Shown here piece after piece: positions 26,579-35,255 of a stretch of DNA of 64,000 bases. Both the position numbers and the translations under genes were made by a program. Numbering within the stretch: the stretch's first letter is position 1; each line of letters opens with the position of its first letter. Under the pieces are notes generated by a model. The model worked only from the letters and a program-made list of their open reading frames with translations, had not been told where the DNA came from and searched no databases. The stretch comes from Streptomyces sp. TRM70350 (lineage in GTDB: Bacteria > Actinomycetota > Actinomycetes > Streptomycetales > Streptomycetaceae), in NCBI RefSeq assembly GCF_019219825.1, contig NZ_JAHUXH010000006.1:186001-250000 (forward strand). The letters run 5' to 3'.

Positions 26579-27018
26579 CCGGGACACCACGTCCACGCGA
26601 GACCCCCCAGGTCGACGCCCGACAGGCCCATGGTTGGGCCCAGCCGATCACTGGCACTCGGTGCTCGACGGTGCCACCGGCCGACAGTCCGGGCGGCCGC
26701 CTGCGCGCCCTTCCAGTGAGGAGCTGCCCATGTCGATGCCGTTGTCGATGCCGTTGACGGTGGATGCCCGTGAGCACGGTCGGCCTGGAGCGACGGCCCG
26801 CCGAAGCCAGGCGCTTCCTACCACCTGCGGGATCCCCCGGAGGTGCGAGCCGGGATCGCCGTCGCGGCCGCTGTCTCCCGCCCGCCGGTGGACGGGAAAC
26901 CGAATGGGGACGACCAGCAGCCGAGGAGGACACAGACGCAGCAACGCGTCGGCGGCCACCCGCTTCGACACCGCGCCCAGCGGCGGCCGGTGGCGCGACA
27001 ACGACACCTGGGACGACC
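26579..27018. other. non-coding stretch between amidase and FAD oxidoreductase
   Basis: The stretch separates two convergent genes. It holds a short direct repeat (ATGTCGATGCCGTTG then TCGATGCCGTTG near 26730-26757). Open frames on either strand have poor third-position bias. A run TRFDTAPSGGRWRDNDTWDD near 26960-27020 could be a gene relic, but I cannot assign it. Confidence 0.35.
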
Positions 27019-28470
27019 TCAACCGAGCCCCGCCGCCGCCCCAGCCGCCAGGTGCAGCCGCGCCCCCTGGCGTGTGAGCTCCTGCTGGACCAGGGCGTAC
27101 GGCACCTCCCGTGGGCTGCGGTTGATCCGGGTGGCCAACGCGGCGCAGACGCCCGCCGCCTGACCGGTCGCCATGGCGATGGGCATGACACGGTAGGAGG
27201 AGTGCGCCACGTGGGAGCCGGAGATGCAGCGGCCCGCGACGAGCAGGTGTTCCGTGTCGCGGGGCAGCAGGCAGCGCAGCGGGATGTCGTAGAAGCGGCC
27301 CCGCGGGACGCGTTTGAGGACGGTGCCGCTGCCCCTGGGGTTGTGGATGTCGACGGGGTAGGCGCCGTGCGCGATGACGTCGGGGAAGGAGCGTGCCGCC
27401 AGGATGTCGTGACCGGTGAGGTGGTAGTCGCCGAGGATGCGCCGGGTCTCCCGTACGCCGATCTGGGTGCCGCTCTGCACCACATATGACTCCTCGAAGC
27501 CGGGGACGTGCAGGCGCAGGAAGCGATCGATCTGTTCCATCTGGCGGCGGGCGACGTACTCGGCGCGGCTCAGGTCCCACACATCGATGCCGAGGGCCCG
27601 GGTGACGCGGGTGCTGTTGATGCTGACCTCACGGGGGTGGGGGGTGCCGAAGAAGAGGATGTCCTCGCGGGGCAGGCGCAGTTCGCCCGCCTTGGTGGCC
27701 TCCTCGACGAGGTCCCACAGGCCGTGCACGCCCCGCCACTGGTCGGGGTGCTCGTGGACGTACTCGGCGAACCGGGGCCGCAGGAAGTCGACGACGCGGA
27801 ACATGAGCGTCATCGGCTGCACCAGCCCGTCCTCGGGCCGGCCGATCTCGCACGGCGCTCCGCAGGCGGCGGCCACATCACCGTCGCCCGTGCCGTCGAC
27901 GACGACGTCGGCGTCGATCACCACCGGGCCGGACTTGGTCTCGAAGACGACCCGCCAGCCGTCGTCGAGCGGCAGGGCGGCGGAGGCGAAGGAGTGGAAC
28001 AGCATGCGGACGCCGGCCTCGTCGAGCAGGTCGAGGAGGACGAGTTTGTAGATCTCCGGGTCGAAGGGGACGGTGTAGCCGGTTTCGAGGGAGGGCGGGA
28101 TGCAGCCGCCGCGCTCGTTCAGCCGGTCCAGCAGGCGCCACAGAAAACCGGCGACCACCGCTTCGCCCTCGCCGTGGTCGGTGGGCAGCAGCGAGTCGCC
28201 TTCCTGGCCGGGGCCGGTGAAGACGGCCTGCTTCTGCTCGTTGTGGAACGACATCAGGGGCATGACGAGCGCCACGGTGGCGTTGCCGCCCAGGAAGCCG
28301 TACCGCTCCACGAGCACCACATCGGCGCCGGCGTCGGCCGCGGCGTACGCGGCCGCGGTGCCGGCCGGGCCTCCGCCGACGACCAGGACCTCCGTGCGGC
28401 CCCCGTGGTGGGCGTCGCGCGGCGGCAGGGTGACGGTCCGTGACTGTGGAGGTCGTTGCAGGATCGGCAT
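27019..28470 (-). CDS. FAD-dependent oxidoreductase (FAD_oxidored family)
   Basis: A 483-residue flavoprotein with the dinucleotide-binding motif VLVVGGGPAGTAAAYAAADA at residues 29-48, then VLVERYGFLGGNATVALV, typical of the FAD_oxidored family. A second FAD contact is DVVVDGTGDGDVAAACGAP, and the C-terminus has LLVAGRCISGSHVAHSSYR and AMATGQAAGVCAALA. The family oxidises varied small molecules and sugars; the substrate is unknown. It lies 89 bases after the pyruvyl-transferase-like gene on the same strand and probably shares its transcript. The ATG at 28470 follows GGGAAG. Confidence 0.85.
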   Translation of the reverse strand: MPILQRPPQSRTVTLPPRDAHHGGRTEVLVVGGGPAGTAAAYAAADAGADVVLVERYGFLGGNATVALVMPLMSFHNEQKQAVFTGPGQEGDSLLPTDHGEGEAVVAGFLWRLLDRLNERGGCIPPSLETGYTVPFDPEIYKLVLLDLLDEAGVRMLFHSFASAALPLDDGWRVVFETKSGPVVIDADVVVDGTGDGDVAAACGAPCEIGRPEDGLVQPMTLMFRVVDFLRPRFAEYVHEHPDQWRGVHGLWDLVEEATKAGELRLPREDILFFGTPHPREVSINSTRVTRALGIDVWDLSRAEYVARRQMEQIDRFLRLHVPGFEESYVVQSGTQIGVRETRRILGDYHLTGHDILAARSFPDVIAHGAYPVDIHNPRGSGTVLKRVPRGRFYDIPLRCLLPRDTEHLLVAGRCISGSHVAHSSYRVMPIAMATGQAAGVCAALATRINRSPREVPYALVQQELTRQGARLHLAAGAAAGLG

Positions 28471-28559
28471 CGGTTCTTCCCGTCGGAGGTGTTCCGAAGG
28501 CGGTCGGACTCCCGGGCCCCGTACCCGTGCCCCCCTGCCGGGGTCCATGGCCCGGTCGT

Positions 28560-29783
28560 TCAGGTCGCCGTTCCGGTACCCGGCCGTAGCAGGTGCAGGC
28601 CCGGGCGTTCGGTGTCGGGCGCGACGCCGGTCTGCTCCTCCAGGGAGTCGAGGACCACGGCGCACCGGACGCAGGTCTCCCGGGCGACGCCTCGCAACGC
28701 CCGCACGCGTGCGTCAAGATCGTCCCGGCGCTGCGGAAACTCGTCCCACAACCGGTCCACCTCGGCCAGCAGCAGCCCGGCCTGCTCGCGCGCCACGCCG
28801 ACCAGCGCCGGCGCCCCGATACGGCGGGAGAAGTCGAAGACCTTGCCGGAGTACGGCAGCGGCAGCACGGGCAGCCCGGAGAGCGCGGCGAAGATCACGA
28901 AGTGCAGGCGCATCCCGACGGCGAGGTCGAGGTGGTTCATGAAGCCGAGGACCTGGCCGGGGCTGTAGACGCTGTGCAGGATGCGCCCCCGGTCGGGTGC
29001 GGTCATCCGGGAGAGCACGCCGTGGGCGTGGTGGACGTCCTGGCGTTCCATCGGCACGAAGACCACATGGGCCTCCAGCCGCCGTACCAGGAAGTCGGCC
29101 ACGTCGGCGAGCAGGGCGTGGTAGTCGCTCTCGTCGAGTTTCTCGGCCGCGCGGCCCGGTTCGCGGACCGACATCCCCACCAGCCGGGTATCGGCGGGGA
29201 TGCCCTCCTGCCGCATCATCTGGTCGGTGAAGGGCTCCGGCGGCAGCAGCAGCGCCGGATCGGCGGTCACGGTGAGGTCGCGGTCGAGCCCGGCCTCCTC
29301 CAGCACGAGCCGTGACTCCTCGTCCCGTACGACGACCTCGTCCATCGCCGGCAGTACGGCACGTACCGCCTCCCGGTCCTCCGCCTCACGCAGCGGGCCC
29401 GCGCCGACGGCGTACGCGAAGGTGCGCACCCCGCGGGCCTGCGCGGCGCCGACCAGCCGCAGATAGCGGCGCGCCTCACCGTCGTAGAGGATGCCGCCAC
29501 CCCCGAGCACCAGCAGGTCCAGGCCCGACAGGACGTCGAGGATCTGTTTCTGCGGGACGCCCTCCCAGTCGACCACCTGGTCGGCGGCGGGCTGGTGGGC
29601 GCGGGTGTGCTCGGCGTTCCGGCTGAAGACGACGAGCCGGGCCTGCGGGCGGTGGGCGCGCAGGCAGCCGAGGACGCAGGTCAGGATGGCCTCGTCGCCG
29701 AGGTTGAAGCCGCCGTAGGAGCCGAGCAGGCCGATGCGCGGCCCCGGCCCTGCGGTCCGGCGAGGCTGTGTGGTGGTGGTCAT
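28560..29783 (-). CDS. polysaccharide pyruvyl transferase family protein
   Basis: A 407-residue WcaK/CsaB-like protein. The N-terminal Rossmann half has RIGLLGSYGGFNLGDEAIL, the hallmark of the family, and LLVLGGGGILYDGEARRYL. The C-terminal half has DLAVGMRLHFVIFAALSGLP, with the conserved GxRxH, and VLPLPYSGKVFDF. Such enzymes use phosphoenolpyruvate to form pyruvate ketals on cell-surface sugars, though some members have other roles. The ATG at 29783 has an AGGAG site. It is divergent from the epimerase gene that opens the glycan cluster. Confidence 0.85.
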   Translation of the reverse strand: MTTTTQPRRTAGPGPRIGLLGSYGGFNLGDEAILTCVLGCLRAHRPQARLVVFSRNAEHTRAHQPAADQVVDWEGVPQKQILDVLSGLDLLVLGGGGILYDGEARRYLRLVGAAQARGVRTFAYAVGAGPLREAEDREAVRAVLPAMDEVVVRDEESRLVLEEAGLDRDLTVTADPALLLPPEPFTDQMMRQEGIPADTRLVGMSVREPGRAAEKLDESDYHALLADVADFLVRRLEAHVVFVPMERQDVHHAHGVLSRMTAPDRGRILHSVYSPGQVLGFMNHLDLAVGMRLHFVIFAALSGLPVLPLPYSGKVFDFSRRIGAPALVGVAREQAGLLLAEVDRLWDEFPQRRDDLDARVRALRGVARETCVRCAVVLDSLEEQTGVAPDTERPGLHLLRPGTGTAT

Positions 29784-30354
29784 CCGGAACTCCTGTCCAA
29801 GGAGCTGACGAGCGGTGCGGGGTCCGGGACAGCGGCGCGGGCGCGGCGGGGGTCGGGTGGGGGCCTCATGGGTCGCTGCCGCGGGCTGGGCCCGGGTTGC
29901 CGTCCCCGCGCAGGAGAAACCCTCGGGCGGGGAGAAACCCCCGACCAGGTACGTTCCGACAGGCAGCGTCATCCTTTCACGGGATCGGGTCCGCCACCAT
30001 CGCAGCGCCGCGTCACCGGGCAGTGATCAGAGGTGCCGGCTCCGGAGGTTGGGTCTCTGCCAGTTGGGAAACCGGCGTCTCATGTCATCGCCCGAACCTC
30101 TCCATCCCCACGCGCCGAGGGGCTCACGCTGCGTGCATCACCCGGATGCCGTATGCCTCCGAGCCTCCTGGGCTCGGACGGAGGACGCTGATCTAGGTAC
30201 TGGGTGCCCTCGCGGCGCCCGCGGCCCGCGTCGGAGTGAAGGCAGAGAAGGCAGAGAAGGCAGAGAAGGCGGGGTCGACAAGGCAGGAACCAGGGTCCCG
30301 GGTCGGCGCCAGGCATCCGACAGGCCGTCGTCGTCATGTGCAGAGGAGACCTGA
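29784..30354. other. 571-base divergent promoter region
   Basis: It lies between the pyruvyl-transferase-like gene (minus) and the UXS-like gene (plus). No coding frame with proper bias is present. It carries a tandem array at 30238-30273: GAAGGCAGA three times and then GAAGGCGGG. It must hold promoters for both arms of this part of the cluster, but I cannot pick a -10/-35 pair with confidence. Confidence 0.5.
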
Positions 30355-31320
30355 ATGACCACCGCATCATCACGTACCTGGGAGCACGCCGTCGTCACCG
30401 GTGGCGCGGGCTTCGTCGGCTCGCATCTGTGCGGCGCCCTGCTGGACTCCGGCGCGGCGGTCACCTGCGTGGACGACTTCAGCACCGGCCGGCCGGAGAA
30501 CGTCTCCCCGCTGCTCGACCGCCCCGGATTCACGCTGGTGCACGCGAACGTCGCCGAGCAGATACCCGTCAAGCGGCCCCCGGATCTCGTCCTGCACTTC
30601 GCCTCCCCGGCGTCCCCGGCGGACTATCTGCGGCTGCCCCTGCACACGATGGAGACCGGCAGTCTCGGCACCCGCAACGCCCTGGAACTCGCCCATGACC
30701 ACGGCGCCCGCTTCCTGCTCGCGTCGACGTCCGAGGTGTACGGCGACCCGCAGCAGAACCCGCAGGACGAGCGGTACTGGGGGAACGTCAACCCGGTCGG
30801 CCCGCGCAGCGTGTACGACGAGGCCAAGCGGTTCGGCGAGGCGCTCACCACGGCGCACGCGGAGGCGGAGGGCACCGACACCTGCATCGTGCGGCTGTTC
30901 AACACCTACGGTCCGCGGATGCGCGGCCACGACGGCCGGGCGGTGCCGACCTTCGTCCGCCAGGCGCTGGACGGCGAACCGCTCACGGTCACGGGCGACG
31001 GCCGCCAGACGCGTTCACTGTGCTACGTCGAGGACACCGTCCGGGGCATCCTCGCGGCGGCGGCGCACGGCATGCGCGGCCCCGTGAACATCGGCAATCC
31101 GGGTGAGATCACCATGCTGGACCTCGCTCGCCTGGTCATCAGGCTCACGGGTTCCCCCTCGGAGATCCGCTTCGTCGAACGGCCGACCGACGACCCGGCG
31201 GTCCGCTGCCCCGACATCACGCTGGCCCGCGACAAGCTCGGCTGGGAGCCCGAGGTGGACGCGGAGGAAGGGCTGCGCCGCACGATCGACTGGTTCCGCG
31301 CCACGGCCGGTGAACGCTGA
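30355..31320 (+). CDS. NAD-dependent epimerase/dehydratase, UDP-glucuronate decarboxylase-like
   Basis: A 321-residue extended SDR. NAD binding: VVTGGAGFVGSHL at 13-25. The active site is complete: LLASTSEVYGDP near 121-132 (Thr and Glu) and SVYDEAKRFGEAL with Tyr155 and Lys159. HFASPASPADYLRLPLHTME, YWGNVNPVGPRS and LFNTYGPRMRGHDGRAVP are characteristic of UDP-glucuronate decarboxylases (UXS), which make UDP-xylose. That substrate is likely but not certain. The ATG follows AGGAGACCTGA. It opens the plus-strand arm of the glycan cluster and has a diverged paralogue at 46750-47829. Confidence 0.88.
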   Translation: MTTASSRTWEHAVVTGGAGFVGSHLCGALLDSGAAVTCVDDFSTGRPENVSPLLDRPGFTLVHANVAEQIPVKRPPDLVLHFASPASPADYLRLPLHTMETGSLGTRNALELAHDHGARFLLASTSEVYGDPQQNPQDERYWGNVNPVGPRSVYDEAKRFGEALTTAHAEAEGTDTCIVRLFNTYGPRMRGHDGRAVPTFVRQALDGEPLTVTGDGRQTRSLCYVEDTVRGILAAAAHGMRGPVNIGNPGEITMLDLARLVIRLTGSPSEIRFVERPTDDPAVRCPDITLARDKLGWEPEVDAEEGLRRTIDWFRATAGER

Positions 31321-31368
31321 GGCGCACCGGGTCCGACGCCGCGCCGAGGCAGAACGCCCGGTCACCGA

Positions 31369-31440
31369 TCCCCGGTCACCTATCCCGGGTCACCGGCCCA
31401 CCGCTCCCCGGTCACCTATCCCGGGTCACCGACCCACCGC
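31369..31440. repeat. 36-base tandem duplication in a C-rich spacer
   Basis: Two nearly identical 36-base units (31369-31404 and 31405-31440), each reading TCCCCGGTCACCTATCCCGG and then GTCACCG(G/A)CCCACCGC, follow each other. The rest of the spacer to 31613 is low-complexity DNA built of CCACCGACCCACC-like units. The 293-base spacer separates the epimerase and carbamoyltransferase genes and shows no convincing coding frame. Confidence 0.85.
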
Positions 31441-31613
31441 CCTGGCCACCGGCCTCCATCCACCGACCCACCGGCCACGCGCCACGCGGCCACCGACCCC
31501 CAGTCACCGACCCACCGCCCACCGCTACCGCCCACCGCCCACGCGCCACCCGGCCACCCAAGCGCCACCCAGCCACCGAACCCCACTCAACCCACCGCAC
31601 CCCCAGGACCCCC

Positions 31614-33275
31614 ATGCGCATCCTCGGAATCAACGCCCTCTTCCACGACCCCGCCGCCGCCCTCGTGATCGACGGCCGCACCGTGGCCGCCGCCGAGGAA
31701 GAGCGGTTCTCCCGCCGCAAGCACGGCAAGCGGCCGGTGCCGTTCTCCGCCTGGGAGCTGCCGGAGAAGGCCGCCGCGTGGTGTCTGCGCCGGGCCGGCC
31801 TGCGCCCGCAGGACCTCGACGCGGTCGCCTACTCCTACGACCCGCAGCTGGCCCGCCCCGCCGAGGCGATGGGCCTGGACGACCCCTGGGACCACCTGCG
31901 GCAGACGTACGCCCGTGAGGCCCCCGGCTTCCTGCGGGCCGCGCTGCCGGGTCTGGACGCCGACAAGGTCCGTTTCGTCCCGCACCACATGGCGCACGCG
32001 GCGTCCAGCGCCTTCGCGGCACCCGACGCCGGCGACTCCTCCGTGCTGGTCCTGGACGGCCGCGGGGAACGCGCCTCGCACCTCGCGGCGCGGCGGGTCG
32101 GGGACCGGCTGGAGGCGCTGCACGCGCAGGAGCTGCCGCACTCCCTGGGCCTGGTCTACGAGGAGCTGACCGACCATCTGGGTTTCCTGCGCTCCTCGGA
32201 CGAGTTCAAGGTGATGGCCCTGGCCTCGCACGGCAGCCCGCGGATGCTGCCGGAGCTGCGCCGGTACGTGTACCCGACCGGCGACGGCGGGTTCCACGCC
32301 ACCGGCGTCCCCTGGCACGAGTTCTGCCCGCCGCGCGGCGCGGACGAGCCGTGGACCCAGGAGCACGCGGACGTGGCCGCGAGCGCGCAGGCCGTACTGG
32401 AGGAGACGCTGCTCGACCTGGTGCGCTGGCTGCACGGGCGGACCCATCACAGCGTGCTCACGCTCGCCGGGGGCGTCGCGCTCAACTGTGTCGCCAACTC
32501 CCGTATCGCCCGTGAGGGTCCCTTCTCGCAGGTGTGGGTGCAGCCGGCGGCCGGTGACGCGGGCACGGCGCTGGGCGGTGCGCTGCTGCTGGCGGCGGGC
32601 GCGGGGGACGCGCCGGAGCCGATGGCGGGCGCCGACCTGGGCCGGGACTGGACCGACGCGGAGCTGGGCGCATGGCTGAAGACGGCGGCCGTACCCTTCG
32701 AACGGCCCGCGGACATCGCCGAGACCGTGGCCGAGGCCCTCGCCGACAACGGGATCGTCGCCTGGTTCCAGGGCCGCTCCGAGTACGGTCCCCGGGCGCT
32801 CGGCCACCGCTCGCTGCTGGCGCATCCCGGGCACGCGGGCAATCTGGAACGGCTCAACGACGTCAAGGGCCGTGAGCAGTTCCGGCCGGTGGCGCCCATG
32901 GTGCTGGCCGACCGCGCCGCCGAGATCTTCGACGGCCCGCTGCCGAGTCCGTACATGCTGTTCGTGCACGACGTGGCCGAGTCCTGGCGGGAACGCATCC
33001 CGGCCGTCGTGCACGTCGACGGCACGGCCCGCATCCAGACCGTGGACCCGGCGCAGGAGCCGCTGGTCGCCCGCATGCTGACCGCGTTCGAGCGCCGCAC
33101 CGGGCTGCCGGTGGTGGTCAACACCAGCCTCAACACGGCCGGCCGGCCGATGGTCGACGATCCACGCGACGCCCTGGAGTGCTTCGGCTCCTCACCGGTC
33201 GACCTGCTCGCCATCGGCCCGTACGCGGTCCGGCGCGGCGACTTCTTCCGCGCGACGGGGAACGGGAGGGCCTGA
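31614..33275 (+). CDS. NodU/CmcH-family carbamoyltransferase
   Basis: A 553-residue O-carbamoyltransferase. The N-terminal part has ILGINALFHDPAAALVIDG and AAEEERFSRRKHGKRPVP, and the metal-binding PHHMAHAASSAF near residue 123. The C-terminal nucleotide-binding domain has EYGPRALGHRSLLA near 393-406, REQFRPVAPMVL and VVNTSLNTAGRPMV. Family members (NodU, CmcH, TobZ) transfer carbamoyl from carbamoyl phosphate via a carbamoyl-adenylate to a sugar or antibiotic hydroxyl. In this cluster a sugar acceptor is the natural guess. The ATG follows AGGACCCCC. Confidence 0.93.
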   Translation: MRILGINALFHDPAAALVIDGRTVAAAEEERFSRRKHGKRPVPFSAWELPEKAAAWCLRRAGLRPQDLDAVAYSYDPQLARPAEAMGLDDPWDHLRQTYAREAPGFLRAALPGLDADKVRFVPHHMAHAASSAFAAPDAGDSSVLVLDGRGERASHLAARRVGDRLEALHAQELPHSLGLVYEELTDHLGFLRSSDEFKVMALASHGSPRMLPELRRYVYPTGDGGFHATGVPWHEFCPPRGADEPWTQEHADVAASAQAVLEETLLDLVRWLHGRTHHSVLTLAGGVALNCVANSRIAREGPFSQVWVQPAAGDAGTALGGALLLAAGAGDAPEPMAGADLGRDWTDAELGAWLKTAAVPFERPADIAETVAEALADNGIVAWFQGRSEYGPRALGHRSLLAHPGHAGNLERLNDVKGREQFRPVAPMVLADRAAEIFDGPLPSPYMLFVHDVAESWRERIPAVVHVDGTARIQTVDPAQEPLVARMLTAFERRTGLPVVVNTSLNTAGRPMVDDPRDALECFGSSPVDLLAIGPYAVRRGDFFRATGNGRA

Positions 33276-33538
33276 TGCGGGAGCACACGGCTCGGGCGGC
33301 ACATCACGTACGACACCTGCGGGGCTCCGTGCCGGAGACCACGCCGTGGGCGGCGCACGGAGTACGGCGACGGCAGGACCCCACGTCTCGGGCGGCACCC
33401 GCCGGGGCCGTCCACCAGCCAGCCGCCGACGAATGGCCCCACCGCCGCCCCGATGGCCCAAGGGCCCCGTCCGCCGCCCATGCCGCCCCCATCGCGCACA
33501 CCGAGCACCCCGAGCACGCCCCCCGGAGGCCCCGATGA
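33275..33538 (+). CDS. possible coupled small ORF, 87 residues
   Basis: An ATG at 33275 overlaps the carbamoyltransferase stop (TGATG) behind a GGGAGGG site, and its TGA at 33536-33538 overlaps the ATG of the next glycosyltransferase. The frame therefore links its neighbours as a real cluster gene would. The product is rich in His, Arg, Pro and Ala (MREHTARAAHHVRHLRG..., PHRRPDGPRAPSAAHAAP) with no recognised domain. Third-position GC is lower than in neighbouring genes by my count. The opposite strand encodes an MFS-like fragment (AIGAAVGPFVGGWLVDG), so the frame may be an accident. Confidence 0.35.
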   Translation: MREHTARAAHHVRHLRGSVPETTPWAAHGVRRRQDPTSRAAPAGAVHQPAADEWPHRRPDGPRAPSAAHAAPIAHTEHPEHAPRRPR

Positions 33539-34626
33539 CCCAGGCAGCACCGTCGGCCGCCACCGCATCCGAGTACGCCGACGACGCCTACGCGGTGGTG
33601 ATCCCCACCCTGGGCCGCCCCAGCCTGACCGCCTGCCTGCGCGCCCTGGCCCGCTCCGGCGGCCCCCGCCCCGTGCGGCTGGTCCTCGTCGACGACCGCC
33701 CCGACGCCTCGGTGGCCGCGCTCACGGACGAGGTCCCCGAGCAGCTGCGCCCGCTCACCACGGTCGTCCGGGGCGGCGCCCGGGGTCCCGCCGCCGCCCG
33801 CAACGCCGGATGGCGGGCGGCGGGACGCGTGCCCTGGATCGTCTTCCTGGACGACGACGTGGTGCCCAGCCCCTCCTGGGGCGAGGACCTGGCCCTCGAC
33901 CTGGCCGGGGCGACGTACCGGACGGGCGCGGTCACCGCGCGGATCGACGTCCCGCTGCCGACGGACCGCCGCCCCACCGACTGGGAGCGCAACACCGCCG
34001 GACTCGCCACCGCCCGCTGGATCACGGCCGACATGGCCTACCGCCGGGCGGCCCTGGAGGCGGTCGGCGGCTTCGACGAACGCTTCCGGCGAGCCTTCCG
34101 GGAGGACGCGGACCTGGCCCTGCGGGTGCTCGCGGCGGGCTGGACGGTGGCGGCCGGGTGCCGCCGTACCACGCATCCGGTGCGGCCCGCCGACCGCTGG
34201 GTCTCGGTACGGCTCCAGGCGGGCAACGCGGACGACGTGCTGATGACCCGGCTGCACGGGCGGACGTGGTGGGGCCGGGCGGGGGCGCCGCGCGGGCGGC
34301 TGCCCCGGCATCTGGCACTGACCGGGGCGGCGGTGACGGCCGTGGCCTGCGCGGCCCTGGGCCGACGCCGCGCGGCATCGGCGTGCGCCGGGCTGTGGCT
34401 GGCCGGGACGGCCGAGTTCGCGCTGGCCCGGATCGTGCCGGGGCCGCGTACCCGCGACGAGGTGGTCACGATGGCGCTGACCAGCGTCGCCATCCCGCCC
34501 GCCGCCGTCTGGCACTGGCTGCGCGGGCAGATCGTGCACCGGAACGCGCCGCCCGTCACCGCCCACGAATCCGGTGAGCCGCCGAGGCCCACGCGGGCGC
34601 CGGACCGGGAGCGGGTGCCCTCATGA
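33535..34626 (+). CDS. family 2 glycosyltransferase
   Basis: A 363-residue GT-A glycosyltransferase. YAVVIPTLGRPSLTACLRAL opens the nucleotide-binding fold near residue 18, LVLVDDRPD follows, WIVFLDDDVVPSPSW carries the DxD motif near 98-106, and FRRAFREDADLALRVLAAGW contains the catalytic-base ED. After about 245 the chain is basic with hydrophobic stretches (LTGAAVTAVACAALG, ACAGLWLAGTAEFAL), so it is probably membrane-attached. The ATG at 33535 is preceded by CGGAGG. It overlaps the next gene by ATGA. Confidence 0.88.
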   Translation: MTQAAPSAATASEYADDAYAVVIPTLGRPSLTACLRALARSGGPRPVRLVLVDDRPDASVAALTDEVPEQLRPLTTVVRGGARGPAAARNAGWRAAGRVPWIVFLDDDVVPSPSWGEDLALDLAGATYRTGAVTARIDVPLPTDRRPTDWERNTAGLATARWITADMAYRRAALEAVGGFDERFRRAFREDADLALRVLAAGWTVAAGCRRTTHPVRPADRWVSVRLQAGNADDVLMTRLHGRTWWGRAGAPRGRLPRHLALTGAAVTAVACAALGRRRAASACAGLWLAGTAEFALARIVPGPRTRDEVVTMALTSVAIPPAAVWHWLRGQIVHRNAPPVTAHESGEPPRPTRAPDRERVPS

Positions 34627-35255
34627 CGCCGCTCACGACGCCCCGCGAGCCGCGCCGGGCACCGGGACCGCGACCGTGGCTGTTCGACGGTCCTCCGCAG
34701 GCCGTGCCCGGCGGCTTCCCGGCTGCTGTCCTGTTCGACCGGGACGGCACCCTCGTCGTCGACGTCCCCTACAACGGTGACCCGGCACGGGTCGTGCCGA
34801 TGCCGACGGCCCGGGAAGCCGTCGACGCGCTCCGGGCGCGGGGCATCCCCGTCGGCGTGGTGAGCAATCAGTCCGGCGTCGCCCGGGGCATGTTGACGTA
34901 CCGCCAGGTGGCGGCCGTGCGGCGGCGGGTGGAGGAGCTGCTCGGCCCGTTCGGGGTGTGGGCGGTCTGCCCGCACGGCCCGGACGACGGCTGCGGCTGC
35001 CGCAAGCCCGCGCCGGGTCTGGTGCTGGCCGCGTGCGAACGGCTCGGCGCCCCGGCGGACCGCACGGTCGTCATCGGCGACATCGGGGCCGACGTGACCG
35101 CCGCCCGCGCCGCCGGCGCCCGGGGCGTGCTGGTGCCGACCCCGGTGACCCGCCCCGAGGAGACCGCCGAGGCCGAGGCCACCGCCCCCGACCTGCGCAC
35201 GGCGGTCCGCCTCGCGCTGGCCCCGGCACCCGATCTCGTCCCGGGAGAGTCATGA
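34623..35255 (+). CDS. gmhB: HAD phosphatase, GmhB-like (heptose 1,7-bisphosphate 7-phosphatase)
   Basis: A 210-residue histidinol-phosphatase-type HAD enzyme. Motif I AVLFDRDGTLVVDVPY at about residues 35-50 holds the nucleophile Asp; SNQSGVARG is motif II; the zinc loop CPHGPDDGCGCRKP (about 115-128) is the hallmark of GmhB/HisB phosphatases; VVIGDIGADVTAARAAG is motif IV. GmhB removes the 7-phosphate from manno-heptose 1,7-bisphosphate. The presence of gmhA- and hldE-like genes in the same arm supports that role. ATGA overlaps join it to both neighbours. Confidence 0.85.
   Translation: MTPLTTPREPRRAPGPRPWLFDGPPQAVPGGFPAAVLFDRDGTLVVDVPYNGDPARVVPMPTAREAVDALRARGIPVGVVSNQSGVARGMLTYRQVAAVRRRVEELLGPFGVWAVCPHGPDDGCGCRKPAPGLVLAACERLGAPADRTVVIGDIGADVTAARAAGARGVLVPTPVTRPEETAEAEATAPDLRTAVRLALAPAPDLVPGES

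Noticed and set aside
26634..27077. A 147-codon frame between the amidase and FAD oxidoreductase
   Set aside because: It ends inside the opposite-strand oxidoreductase and has weak coding bias, and only one short run looks protein-like.
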